Positions 27,678-36,688 of a DNA stretch of 41,965 bases are shown piece after piece; the first letter of the stretch is position 1; the number at the start of each line of letters is the position of its first letter. The position numbers and the translations under genes were made by a program. The notes under the pieces were generated by a model. It had not been told where the DNA came from, did no database searches, and saw only the letters and a program-made list of their open reading frames with translations. Source of the stretch: Planctomycetota bacterium (GTDB lineage: Bacteria > Planctomycetota > Phycisphaerae > Sedimentisphaerales > Anaerobacaceae); NCBI GenBank assembly GCA_020351025.1, contig CP070728.1:1051447-1093411 (forward strand). Reading direction: 5' to 3'.

Positions 27678-28493
27678 ATGTTGAAAGACAGATTATTCCT
27701 GATATTGTGTTTTGCGTTCATCTGTATCGGTACTACCACCGGTGCCCCTGTTATCCTCAACGAGTACAACGCTGTCTCGAGCACCAACTTTCTAAATGGT
27801 GGTGATGAAACCGCTGACCAGGATGACGGTTACGCATCGGACTCCTACTTCGGTCGCGTCCAGGGCAATGGCGGTGACTGGTTCGAATTAGTTGTAATTC
27901 AGGACCATCTCGATATGCGCAGTTGGAGGTTGACTATTTCCTGGCTTGAGGGCTTAAGTCGTGTCTCTGAAGTATTGAATCTAAGCAACCATAGCATCTG
28001 GTCTGATTTACGTAGCGGTACGATTATAACCATATCCGAGGATTTGCCCGATGATGTCAGCTACAATCCAATCTACAACCCTCAAGACCCACAGGCTGGT
28101 GACTGGTGGATTAATGTCCGAGCCAACGCAGACTATGGCTCCGGAACCTACATAGAAAACCAAAACTTTCCTGTTAACAATGATGATTGGCAGCTAACCG
28201 TAAAAACTGCCACAAACATCATTCAATTTGGCCCCTGTGGAGAGGGTGTGGCTCCCAATGCAGGTGTTAATCCTACTGAGATATTTAGACTCGAAGCCGA
28301 CCCTAGTGCATCTGTCACCCGGGATTCCGTTTATTATGACGACGGCATAAGCCTTAGTACCTTTGGCTCCCCAAACCAATGGGGTAGTAGCGTGCAGGAT
28401 TTTAGCCAGTTGCGAAGCGTCGTCCCAGAGCCTGCCACCGTCTTACTCCTCGGCCTCGGCAGCCTGGCACTATTGAAAAATCGCAGACGTTAA
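27678..28493 (+). CDS. PEP-CTERM protein with lamin-tail-like domain, paralog 1
   Basis: Start at the ATG of MLKDRLFLILCFAFICIG, which gives a signal peptide; the upstream open frame is leader. The 271-residue secreted protein begins with APVILNEYNAV and contains NGGDWFELVVIQDH, a pattern like the lamin-tail domain found on bacterial surface proteins. A conserved middle segment (SDLRSGTIITISEDLPDDVS) and GDWWINVRAN are shared with paralog 2. The C-terminus is a full PEP-CTERM sorting signal: VVPEPATVLLLGLGS, a short hydrophobic helix and LLKNRRR. It is a probable substrate of the exosortase encoded at 16676-17674. No catalytic motif is seen. Confidence 0.9.
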   Translation: MLKDRLFLILCFAFICIGTTTGAPVILNEYNAVSSTNFLNGGDETADQDDGYASDSYFGRVQGNGGDWFELVVIQDHLDMRSWRLTISWLEGLSRVSEVLNLSNHSIWSDLRSGTIITISEDLPDDVSYNPIYNPQDPQAGDWWINVRANADYGSGTYIENQNFPVNNDDWQLTVKTATNIIQFGPCGEGVAPNAGVNPTEIFRLEADPSASVTRDSVYYDDGISLSTFGSPNQWGSSVQDFSQLRSVVPEPATVLLLGLGSLALLKNRRR

Positions 28494-28523
28494 GCTTACA
28501 CTACTTGCCAAATAACCTATACG

Positions 28524-28540
28524 AAGAGAGAGAAAACAAA
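28524..28540 (+). repeat. Duplicated leader element, copy 2
   Basis: Identical 17-nt string aagagagagaaaacaaa, 65 nt before the start of the second PEP-CTERM gene, nearly the same spacing as copy 1. Confidence 0.7.
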
Positions 28541-28588
28541 ATATATTACCTGCGCTATTTTTATAGCCAATGGAAGAAAGTTGATAGA

Positions 28589-29383
28589 ATGTTGAAAGCT
28601 AAGGTATTTTCGATATTTTGTTTTCTCCTGCTTTTAATATCCACTACCTTCGGCTCTCCTATTATCCTTAACGAATATAATGCTGTAGGGCCGACTAAAT
28701 ATCTTGGAGCCGCTGGGTCCGATGACTATTGGGGCAGAGTAGCAGGCAACGGCGGTGATTGGTTCGAGTTGGTTGTTATCCAGGACCACCTCAATATGCG
28801 CCGTTGGAAGTTTACTATGTCACATTATGACGCCTCTTTAAAAAAGTATGTCTACGAAACATTAAATCTGACAAATCACAGCATCTGGTCTGATTTACGC
28901 AGCGGTACGATTATCACCATATCCGAGGATTTGCCGGATAATGTCAGCTACAATCCAATCTACGACCCCCATAACCCCTCAGCCGGAGATTGGTGGATTA
29001 ACGTCAGAGCTAATGATTTTCCTGATGGTACAGGAACCTACATAGATAGACAAAGTTTTACAGTCGATAGCGAAGATTGGGTCCTAAGAATAAAGAAAGC
29101 CGATGGCACGGTTGTTTTTGGCCCCGTCGGTGAAAGCGTTAATTTAACCGGCCCTTTGATCGGCGATAATGAGATATTCAGGCTCGAGGAAGACCCCAGT
29201 GCATCAATTACTCCCTTTTCGAATTACGATGATGCTCAAGAATTGAGCACATTTGGAACTCCAAACCGATGGGGTAGTAACGTACAGGATTTCAGCCAGT
29301 TGCGAAGCGTCGTACCGGAGCCAGCCACCGTCTTACTCCTTGGTCTGGGTAGCTTGGTCATGCTGAGAAAACGAAAACGTTAA
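28589..29383 (+). CDS. PEP-CTERM protein with lamin-tail-like domain, paralog 2
   Basis: Start at MLKAKVFSIFCFLLLLIS (signal peptide), 264 residues. It closely matches its upstream neighbour along the whole length: SPIILNEYNAV, GNGGDWFELVVIQDH, SIWSDLRSGTIITISEDLPD, WWINVRAN and the C-terminal VVPEPATVLLLGLGS followed by MLRKRKR. The pair arose by tandem duplication that also copied the leader. The differences are concentrated in loops, for example the GGDETADQDDG insert of paralog 1 is absent here. It is probably co-transcribed with paralog 1 (95-nt gap, no terminator visible). It converges on the oxidoreductase gene. Confidence 0.9.
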   Translation: MLKAKVFSIFCFLLLLISTTFGSPIILNEYNAVGPTKYLGAAGSDDYWGRVAGNGGDWFELVVIQDHLNMRRWKFTMSHYDASLKKYVYETLNLTNHSIWSDLRSGTIITISEDLPDNVSYNPIYDPHNPSAGDWWINVRANDFPDGTGTYIDRQSFTVDSEDWVLRIKKADGTVVFGPVGESVNLTGPLIGDNEIFRLEEDPSASITPFSNYDDAQELSTFGTPNRWGSNVQDFSQLRSVVPEPATVLLLGLGSLVMLRKRKR

Positions 29384-29457
29384 GCAAGCCCCTTATACGC
29401 CAAATCACCCTCAAATCGCATCTGCACTAATTCTACACTGGCCCTGACACTATCCAC

Positions 29458-30702
29458 CTATTTGCACAGAACCTCAGCGCCTTTACCCTGCGCTATGAGC
29501 GATGTATACGAGTCAAGTTCTTTCTGTATCGCTGAATCAGTCAAATCAATGGTCCTCTGTCGCTCTGCCGCCATATATCCTGCCTGACAGAGCTTGGTTA
29601 TCTCAAGTCCGTACTCCCAGTTTAAAAGCCCATCTTTACCCACCAAAAATGCCTTACGTGCATCCACAAGCTCATCAGCATAGCCGTACAAGTCTGCTTC
29701 ATTTGGCTGTACTGCTAATAGTCCTCGTGAGGCAGTTGCTTTTTCAAGAGCTGCCTCAGCATCTGCCACTGCCTCTGCCGCAATATCACCTATGAAAACC
29801 TCTAACGGCGATTTCAGTGAATTGACCTCAAAAGCATAACCAGGCCCAAGACCTTCCATCAGAAGCCGCAATCCCTGCTTATCGTACATCCATGAATTCG
29901 TAAACTGGGCTTTAGTGCTCTGGCCGGTGTCCGGGTTACGAAATGTAACTATCCCCGTACAGAAATCCTCAGCTGGCGTCTTGGAGTAATCAATACCTGT
30001 TCTATCCAACAAGTCCTTCCGATATCTTGGCTGGCCCCACTTAAGTAGTGCTGTCTCTGCATTGATAGAAACTGGTTCAAGGTATGTAACAGGCTTGCCC
30101 ACAGGGGTCAAACAAAACCAGCTCACAGCTATACTATGGCATGCCATATCAGATAATACACCACCACCCTGGCGGGTTGGGTCCCAGAACCACGGCTCAT
30201 GCGGCCCAGCATGCTCCTCGGAACTACGAACCAATGCTATTGGCCCCATAGCCTTTTGCTCCGGCTCAAGCTGGGAAAGTGCATTTCTGATGGCTTTCAT
30301 ATGAATTTGGTTCTCAAAGTAGGCTGTGGGAACCTTCGATTCCTTACCTAAAGCAACTAACCTTTTCGCCTCAGCAACCGTACGGGCCAGTGGCTTCTCA
30401 CAGATAAGACCCTTCAGTTCCGCGCCTGCCTTTACCGCTTCGACTATTTGCTCAACCAGCTCTACACGTGATGGGTTCGGTGCAAACACGCCTACCGCGT
30501 CGCAGTTCTTGCACAATTCCGCCACATTCGGGTATACCTTGCAGTCTCCGAGCTCATTTTCCTTTGCAAATGCCGCCAGCTTTTCAGCCCATTTCAGTGA
30601 ATGCACTCCCGCAAGGTCAATACCTCGTACCATCTTAAGCGCCCTTGCGTGAAAATGTGCTACAAATCCCGCCCCGATAAAACCAAGTTTAAGCCTTTCC
30701 AT
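29458..30702 (-). CDS. Gfo/Idh/MocA-family oxidoreductase
   Basis: Start set at the ATG of MERLKLGFIGAGFVAHFHA (GAGGAAA upstream); a TTG five codons earlier is less likely. The 414-residue product has the Rossmann GFIGAGFVAHFHARA at the N-terminus and the CEKPLA catalytic-lysine motif at about residues 105-110. Next comes the C-terminal substrate domain with GGGVLSDMACHSIAVSWF, where the His of the usual [DG]xxxH motif is present. The family covers NAD(P)-dependent sugar, inositol and related dehydrogenases; the substrate is not identifiable here. A perfect inverted repeat lies just upstream and may bind a regulator. It is divergent from pheT. Confidence 0.88.
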   Translation of the reverse strand: MERLKLGFIGAGFVAHFHARALKMVRGIDLAGVHSLKWAEKLAAFAKENELGDCKVYPNVAELCKNCDAVGVFAPNPSRVELVEQIVEAVKAGAELKGLICEKPLARTVAEAKRLVALGKESKVPTAYFENQIHMKAIRNALSQLEPEQKAMGPIALVRSSEEHAGPHEPWFWDPTRQGGGVLSDMACHSIAVSWFCLTPVGKPVTYLEPVSINAETALLKWGQPRYRKDLLDRTGIDYSKTPAEDFCTGIVTFRNPDTGQSTKAQFTNSWMYDKQGLRLLMEGLGPGYAFEVNSLKSPLEVFIGDIAAEAVADAEAALEKATASRGLLAVQPNEADLYGYADELVDARKAFLVGKDGLLNWEYGLEITKLCQAGYMAAERQRTIDLTDSAIQKELDSYTSLIAQGKGAEVLCK

Positions 30703-30732
30703 TATAATTTTCCTCAATTTTCAACTTGCTTA

Positions 30733-30752
30733 ATATTCAATATAGTGAATAT
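30733..30752. promoter_or_regulatory. Candidate operator upstream of the oxidoreductase
   Basis: Inverted repeat atattca-atatag-tgaatat, 31-50 nt before the start codon of the minus-strand oxidoreductase. Typical size for a dimeric regulator site; no cognate regulator gene lies in the window. Confidence 0.4.
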
Positions 30753-30893
30753 CTCCACCTATACTTTGCCATAACACATTAGCTTGAAAAGCCTTCATAT
30801 CAAGTGTTTTTTTCAGATTTGTTATTAAGGCAAACCACACCCCCGCTTATCGGAATGCAGGGCAAAACTGCATAAAACACAAATTCAAAATCA

Positions 30894-30922
30894 TTGACAT
30901 TACGGTCTTTGCTGGTTAAGTT
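30894..30922 (+). promoter_or_regulatory. Candidate pheT promoter
   Basis: Consensus TTGACA, 17-nt spacer, weak -10 TAAGTT. It is 36 nt before the pheT ATG. Confidence 0.4.
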
Positions 30923-30957
30923 ATGGTCAAATTTGAGCTTTTGGTGGTATTTTCGCT

Positions 30958-32976
30958 ATGAAAGTTTTATTGAGTTGGTTACGTGATTATATAAATCTAG
31001 ACTCACCTGCAGAGCAAATCGCTGAGCTCTTGAGCGATTTAGGACTGCCCTGCGAGGGAATCAGATACATCGGTGACGATGCTCTAATCGATGTCGAGGT
31101 AACAAGCAACCGTGGCGATTGCTTAAGCTATATCGGTATCGCCCGTGAACTGGCTGCCGCCACCGGCAAAGAGTTAAAAATCCCAAAAGTTGTCTTGAAA
31201 GAATCAGACAAAGACGTCAGCCATTATTGCAGTGTGGAAATTGCCGAACCGGAATTGTGCTGCCGATATACCGCTCGAATTATCGATGGCGTAAAGGTAG
31301 GCCCATCGCCTGACTGGCTCAAAAAACGCATTGAAGCTGTTGGTATGCGAAGCGTCGATAACGTTGTTGACGCAACCAACTATGCTATGTTGGAGTCCGG
31401 CCAGCCACCACACGCCTTTGACTATGAAAAAATTGCCGATGGCAAAATAATAGTAAGAAAACCAATCCCCGGCGAGCAAATCGTCAGTATCGATGGCACA
31501 AAGTGCGACCTTGCTGCAGATATGCTTATCATTGCCGACACCAATCGCCCAGTCGCCATAGCAGGCGTTATGGGCGGCCTCGATACCGAAGTAAGTGACA
31601 AAACAAAAACGATTCTTTTAGAAGATGCATATTTTAGCCCCGTCAGTGTCCGAACAACATCACGCAGGCTCGGCCTGCCTTCAGAAGCCGCCTTTAGGTT
31701 CGAACGCTCCGTTGATATCGAAAATATTGATTGGGCCTCAAAAAGAACTGCTCAACTGATTACACAGGCAGCAGGTGGAAAAGTCGCCAAAGGCCTCGTC
31801 GACGCTTATCCCAAAAAGCCGCAGCGAAAAGAGGTAGTCCTGCGTCTTAGCCGTTTGAACAAACTCCTTGGCATCGAGATTCCCCCCGAAGAGGCAATAA
31901 AAATCCTTTCGAGCTTAAATTACAACCCAAACCAAAAGGATGATTCAATAGCTTGCTTAGTTCCTTCATGGCGGCGCGCTGACGTTTATCGTGAGGCGGA
32001 CTTAATTGAAGAAGTCGCCCGCGTCTATGGCTATAACAAGATACCTACAGAGCAAAAAATACAAGTCCAGGTCGTCCCCGTGGAATCCCAACATAAACTG
32101 ACAAACTTGCTCGGAACATACCTTAATGGCTGTGGCTTCTGCGAAACAATCAGCGTAGGTTTCGTCGATAGTTCAACTGCTGAACTGTTTGTAACCGGCG
32201 ATGCCAAGCAGCATTTAGCCGTAAAAGATGAATCAAGAAAAAGTGCCAATATCCTTCGACAGACACTCATTGGCTCTTTGCTTGCCGTCCTGAAAACAAA
32301 CTTAAATGCCCAAAATACCCCCTGCAGAATCTTTGAAATTGCTGATACCTTTGTGCCGACCGGCAAAAGTGAAAACTTGCCGATTGAGAAGACTAAACTG
32401 GCTCTTGTCTGTGACAGTGACATGCGAGACCTGCGTGGCGTCCTTGACGGACTCATAAAGACCATTAACAAAAATGCTAAGATTGCTTTTGCTCCTGTTG
32501 ATTTGGCCTGGGCCCAAACCGGTGCCCAAATCTTCGTAAACGATAACTCTATCGGCACCGCAGGTGTCGTCTCTCAGAAAGTTAAAGAAAAATTTGATTT
32601 CAAAGACCTCTCACCTGTTTCTGCAGAGCTCGACTTTGAATCGCTTCTCAATTTCCATCTTGGCCAAATAAAGGTTGTGCCAATCCCAAAATTTCCTTCC
32701 ATTCAGAGAGACCTTTCTATTGTCGTTGATGAAGCCGTCTCTTGGGCTGATATCATCAAAGCTGTAAACAAAAAAGCAATAGGCCAACTGGAAAATGTTA
32801 GCTTTGTCGGTATATACCGTGGCAAGGGTATCCCCACCGGCAAAAAAAGTGTTACATTTACACTCACGTTTAGAGATGAAGACGGAACCTTGACCCATGA
32901 AACCGTCGACCGCTTCCAGCAGGATATTCTAAAAAGCTTGAGTGATTCCGTCGAAGCGGAACTGCGGACCTTATAG
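30958..32976 (+). CDS. pheT: Phenylalanine-tRNA ligase beta subunit, short form
   Basis: 672 residues, shorter than the usual roughly 800. The first 40 residues match the family (MKVLLSWLRDYINLDSP) but then run directly into DALIDVEVTSNRGDCLSYIGIARELA, so the tRNA-binding OB-fold (EMAP-like) domain usually inserted there is absent. The B3/4 editing domain is present (RVDN-type region SVDNVVDATNYAM, about 135-150; PHAFDYEKI). B5, the catalytic-like core (SWRRADVYREADLIEEVARVYGY) and the C-terminal ferredoxin-fold anticodon-binding domain (KFPSIQRDLSIVVDE to the end) follow. The partner gene pheS is not adjacent, unlike in most bacteria. Only 5 nt separate it from the convergent trehalose glycosyltransferase gene. 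Confidence 0.95.
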   Translation: MKVLLSWLRDYINLDSPAEQIAELLSDLGLPCEGIRYIGDDALIDVEVTSNRGDCLSYIGIARELAAATGKELKIPKVVLKESDKDVSHYCSVEIAEPELCCRYTARIIDGVKVGPSPDWLKKRIEAVGMRSVDNVVDATNYAMLESGQPPHAFDYEKIADGKIIVRKPIPGEQIVSIDGTKCDLAADMLIIADTNRPVAIAGVMGGLDTEVSDKTKTILLEDAYFSPVSVRTTSRRLGLPSEAAFRFERSVDIENIDWASKRTAQLITQAAGGKVAKGLVDAYPKKPQRKEVVLRLSRLNKLLGIEIPPEEAIKILSSLNYNPNQKDDSIACLVPSWRRADVYREADLIEEVARVYGYNKIPTEQKIQVQVVPVESQHKLTNLLGTYLNGCGFCETISVGFVDSSTAELFVTGDAKQHLAVKDESRKSANILRQTLIGSLLAVLKTNLNAQNTPCRIFEIADTFVPTGKSENLPIEKTKLALVCDSDMRDLRGVLDGLIKTINKNAKIAFAPVDLAWAQTGAQIFVNDNSIGTAGVVSQKVKEKFDFKDLSPVSAELDFESLLNFHLGQIKVVPIPKFPSIQRDLSIVVDEAVSWADIIKAVNKKAIGQLENVSFVGIYRGKGIPTGKKSVTFTLTFRDEDGTLTHETVDRFQQDILKSLSDSVEAELRTL

Positions 32977-32981
32977 ATTGT

Positions 32982-34193
32982 TTACTCGTTCATTATTGAA
33001 TTTAGCATATACAGGTAGTCTGATAGCAGCCGGGTTATAAGAAATTTTTGCCTTACAGTTTCCTTCCCTTCCTTACCTAACTTTTCTCTTTCTTTGGGAT
33101 TTTTAAGCAAATATATTACACGGTCCGCAAATCCTTCTATATCTTTGGGTTCGAGCAAAAATCCGTTTTTGCCGTCTTTTATTTGGCCGGGTATGCCGCC
33201 AACATTTGACGCTACTACTGCAGCACCCTTCCACAGTGCCTCAGTAACGGATAAGCAGAATCCCTCCTTTACCGACTTTTGTATTATCACGCTTGAAAAT
33301 CTTTGGATGGAATTCACTAATATCTCGTTATTGCCGACAACAAATAAAACGTCACCCTTTTCGATGTATCGCTTAGCTTTGCGATAAACCCTGTTGTAGA
33401 TTTGAACACCTTCTGGGTCATCGCTCGCAAGGTTATAGCAGAAAACCAATCTGCAGTCGACCTTCTCTTTGACTCGAGCGTATATATCCAGAACACCATT
33501 TGGGTCTTTCCATGGGTCCAGTCTCGATACCTGGGTAATTACAGGTTTATCAATTGGAATCCCAGCCTTGCTTACATATTTTTGTATTGTTTTGTCACTC
33601 AGCTCCTTGTTTTTCAAATTTAACGGGTTAATGGCAGGAAACATCAGCCTTTGGTTTACAGGCAGGTCCTCTTTGAAGTATTTTTTGCTTGATACAACAA
33701 TTTGGTCATATTTCAAAAGAAATCCTTTTAGAAAATCCCACAATTGTCTATGTGGGTTGGTTAGGTCTATATGACAACGCCATATCCAAGGCTGTCGTTT
33801 TGTATAGAACTTTATAAGTGGTAGCGGCTGAGGGTCATGCACGATTACGCAGTCGTGATGAAGGTGAGTGAATCTTGAAAAACTATTATTTACTTGCAAA
33901 TATAACTGTTTCTTCCTCTCGGAAAGGTTTAGGTTCCCACCTTGAAGGGCATTATGAAATTTCTTCGTAACGTCGAAAAAGTCTGGACTACCATGAAGTA
34001 TTCGCCAACCCGTATTGATACCAACATCATTCATCAAAAGCACAAGTGAGTGCAGAATCTCAGCAACTCCGCCGCCTTGATAAGTAGAGTTAACGTGGAC
34101 TATATGTTTGCCATAAAGCCTTTTGGCCCTGTTGTAAATCTCCGCCAGTTTTTTATCGGGCACAATCGCGCGAAAATCCTCGAGGCTTAACAT
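32982..34193 (-). CDS. treT: Trehalose synthase-type glycosyltransferase (TreT, GT4)
   Basis: 403 residues of a GT-B retaining glycosyltransferase. The N-terminal half has the TreT hallmark HVNSTYQGGGVAEILHSLV and TGWRILHGSPDFFDVTKKFH; the C-terminal half has QVSRLDPWKDPNGV (about 235-248) and the nucleotide-sugar site SVKEGFCLSVTEALWKGAAVVA (split by family as E-x7-E). Family role: makes trehalose from NDP-glucose and glucose (reversible). Its ribosome site lies inside the end of the upstream otsAB gene (1-nt gap), which implies translational coupling. No frame damage is seen. Confidence 0.85.
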   Translation of the reverse strand: MLSLEDFRAIVPDKKLAEIYNRAKRLYGKHIVHVNSTYQGGGVAEILHSLVLLMNDVGINTGWRILHGSPDFFDVTKKFHNALQGGNLNLSERKKQLYLQVNNSFSRFTHLHHDCVIVHDPQPLPLIKFYTKRQPWIWRCHIDLTNPHRQLWDFLKGFLLKYDQIVVSSKKYFKEDLPVNQRLMFPAINPLNLKNKELSDKTIQKYVSKAGIPIDKPVITQVSRLDPWKDPNGVLDIYARVKEKVDCRLVFCYNLASDDPEGVQIYNRVYRKAKRYIEKGDVLFVVGNNEILVNSIQRFSSVIIQKSVKEGFCLSVTEALWKGAAVVASNVGGIPGQIKDGKNGFLLEPKDIEGFADRVIYLLKNPKEREKLGKEGKETVRQKFLITRLLSDYLYMLNSIMNE

Positions 34194-34194
34194 A

Positions 34195-36378
34195 CTATTC
34201 TCCTGCCATTTCCTTCAGTAAATTCCTGATTTCATCTACCTTATCTACATTAAAGCGTGCCTTTGAAATACCCAAGCCAACTTTTAATGTATACCCGCCC
34301 TCAGGCATCACTGCAAACATCTCTTCATCGGTATAATCGTCACCCGCCGACAAAATAAAATCCCAATCTTCTCTTCCGAGCCACTGCTTTGCGGCACGAC
34401 CCTTATTTATCCCAAGATGCCTTACCTCAAGTATCTTATTGCCTTCGAATACCCCAACATCCATATTCGCTGTCAGGTTCACAAGGGCGTCTCTCAGCTC
34501 CTGAGTCCTAATATAGGACAGCTCAGGGTCTGACCGGCGAAAGTGCCAGACAAGCGAAAAGTCCTTTTCTTCCATCGACGAACGAGGCGTCCTATCTGTG
34601 TAAAGCTCCAGTATTGGCCTGATTGTATCCTTCCAGTCCTCACGTAACGGCTCTATACACGCCCAATCTTTATCTCTAAGCCTAATCCAGGCACCATGTT
34701 CGGCGATTAATGTTATCCTTAGACCACCGAGCCACTGATTTATCGTCGCTTTATCACGTCCACTTATCAATACCACTTCGTTTTTAGGATTATCGGATAA
34801 ACTCTTTAAAAGGTTCATTATTTCTGTATCCGGTCCAGCCTGCTCGGGTCTACCGCTAAAGCCAACAAGAGTACCATCGTAATCCAAAAATAGTAGCCGT
34901 TTTTTACCTCTGCGAAATTCGCTAATTAATCTATGCCTTATGTCTTCGGACAGCCGACGCACTGTTACCTCTTGTTGTGTCTTCTTTATTTCAGTCAGGG
35001 CACTTAAAAAGTCACTAATCCATCGTGAAACGTCGTAGCGCTTAAGGCGATTTTGCATTAGCCGGTTTCGCTCCAACTGTTCAGAAACGGGCATCTCGAT
35101 AGCTTCTTTTATAGCCTGTACTATCTCTTCTTTATTATTAGCATTAACTATAATAGCCTCTCCTAACTCACTTGCTGCTCCTGTCATCTCACTCAGCACT
35201 AAAACACCTCTGCCGTCGGTCTTCCCAGCAACAAACTCTTTTGCTATTAAATTCATTCCATCTCGCAAAGGTGTAACTAAGGCAACATCAGCAACGTGAT
35301 ATAACGCTGAAAGCTTCTCGAAGGCAAGGCTCCGGTAAAGATACCAAACCGGCATCCAGCCGTACACCCCGTATTCACCATTGAGCCTTCCTACAAGCTG
35401 CTCGAGCCGGCTCCTAAGCGCAATATATTCCCCAACACGTGTCCGTGATGGAACTGCTACCATAATTAACGTAACTTTCCCCCGGTATTTGGGATTCTTA
35501 CAAAGAAACAAATCGAACGCCTCCAACCGTTCTATAATACCCTTCGTATAGTCCAATCGGTCTATTGATAGAACTATTTTCCGCTCCCCTATTTTCTGGC
35601 GGATTCTCTTGACCTCTTGCTGAACTGAAGAAAGCATCGATGCTTGCGAATATTTTTTATAGTCTATTCCCAAAGGAAATGCATCTACTTTTACTATACG
35701 GTCATCTATGCTCAGTTTTCCCAATGTATGTTCGAGACCTGCTATGCGACATACACTGCGCAAAAAATGTCGGGCATAGTCGTGTGTATGAAATCCTATC
35801 AGGTCTGCTCCCAAAAGCCCGTTTACAATTTCTTTACGCCACGGCAATAACCGAAACAGCTCAAATGATGGAAACGGTATATGTAGAAAAAAACCTATTT
35901 GTTGACCAGGCAGCTTCTGCCGTACCAGTTCGGGAACAAGCATAAGGTGGTAATCATGTATCCATATCCTATCTCCCTTTTTAGCAATCTTCACAACTTC
36001 ATCGCAAAATATTTGATTGACCTGCTTGTATGTCACCCAGAAACGGTTTTCGTATATCGTACGCAAGGGAAAATAGTGAAAAAGAGGCCAAATTGTCTTA
36101 TTGGAAAAACCCTGATAATAGTTCTCAACTTGTTTTTTTGTAAGAAAAATTGGAATATAGTGCTCTTTGCTTAATCTTCTGCTGATTTCAGTTCTATCTT
36201 TATCCGTTAGCTTCTTGCCTGTCATCCCGGACCATCCTATCCAGAAGCTTTCATGTGTTTGGGAAACAGAAGAAAGTCCCGTCGCAAGACCACCTGGGCT
36301 AAGACGAAAGTTAAGCTCGCCAGAGCGCTTTGTGACGCTGATTGGCAATCTGTTTGAAACAACAATTAATCTTGGCAT
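34195..36378 (-). CDS. otsA: Trehalose-6-phosphate synthase / phosphatase fusion (OtsA-OtsB)
   Basis: 727 residues. The N-terminal GT20 domain (about 1-480) shows SNRLPISVTK, GGLATGLSS, WIHDYHLMLVPELVR, FLHIPFPSFELFRLLP and DRLDYTKGI, all typical of trehalose-6-phosphate synthases. The C-terminal HAD phosphatase (about 485-727) has the nucleophile motif LLFLDYDGTL (about 495) and GDDYTDEEMF (about 685). It makes trehalose-6-phosphate from UDP-glucose and glucose-6-phosphate and then dephosphorylates it. An AGAGGGG site precedes the ATG. It is followed directly by treT, so two independent trehalose routes appear in one transcript. Confidence 0.94.
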   Translation of the reverse strand: MPRLIVVSNRLPISVTKRSGELNFRLSPGGLATGLSSVSQTHESFWIGWSGMTGKKLTDKDRTEISRRLSKEHYIPIFLTKKQVENYYQGFSNKTIWPLFHYFPLRTIYENRFWVTYKQVNQIFCDEVVKIAKKGDRIWIHDYHLMLVPELVRQKLPGQQIGFFLHIPFPSFELFRLLPWRKEIVNGLLGADLIGFHTHDYARHFLRSVCRIAGLEHTLGKLSIDDRIVKVDAFPLGIDYKKYSQASMLSSVQQEVKRIRQKIGERKIVLSIDRLDYTKGIIERLEAFDLFLCKNPKYRGKVTLIMVAVPSRTRVGEYIALRSRLEQLVGRLNGEYGVYGWMPVWYLYRSLAFEKLSALYHVADVALVTPLRDGMNLIAKEFVAGKTDGRGVLVLSEMTGAASELGEAIIVNANNKEEIVQAIKEAIEMPVSEQLERNRLMQNRLKRYDVSRWISDFLSALTEIKKTQQEVTVRRLSEDIRHRLISEFRRGKKRLLFLDYDGTLVGFSGRPEQAGPDTEIMNLLKSLSDNPKNEVVLISGRDKATINQWLGGLRITLIAEHGAWIRLRDKDWACIEPLREDWKDTIRPILELYTDRTPRSSMEEKDFSLVWHFRRSDPELSYIRTQELRDALVNLTANMDVGVFEGNKILEVRHLGINKGRAAKQWLGREDWDFILSAGDDYTDEEMFAVMPEGGYTLKVGLGISKARFNVDKVDEIRNLLKEMAGE

Positions 36379-36688
36379 AGTCCCCTCTTAGTGCATGCAG
36401 CACAGCCTGCCCTACAAACGAATATCATATCTATTAGCTCGGTGGGTTTTTTGGTAAAATTTCGTGAAAACATATGTTATTTCTACAGTATAGGAAAATG
36501 ACAAATAATTACAAGATTGAAAGTTAATAAATTGTCCGCTCCCATGTATTGTTGAAAAACACTAAAATGACCTTATCGAGCCAAAAGAAGATGTTTTTCA
36601 CGAAATAACATAAGCTTTAAGTTTTGGTTTGACTGAAACGAAAACTTTAGTTAACGTTAAAATTCATTTTTGTTATCGAAAATATAGT
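36379..36688. other. 310-nt divergent intergenic region
   Basis: Between otsAB (minus) and the TMTC-like gene (plus). It is AT-rich. A TTGACT at 36629 with a poor -10 is the only plus-strand promoter candidate, and gtgc-atgca-gcac forms a small hairpin near the otsAB start. Nothing else was recognised. Confidence 0.4.
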
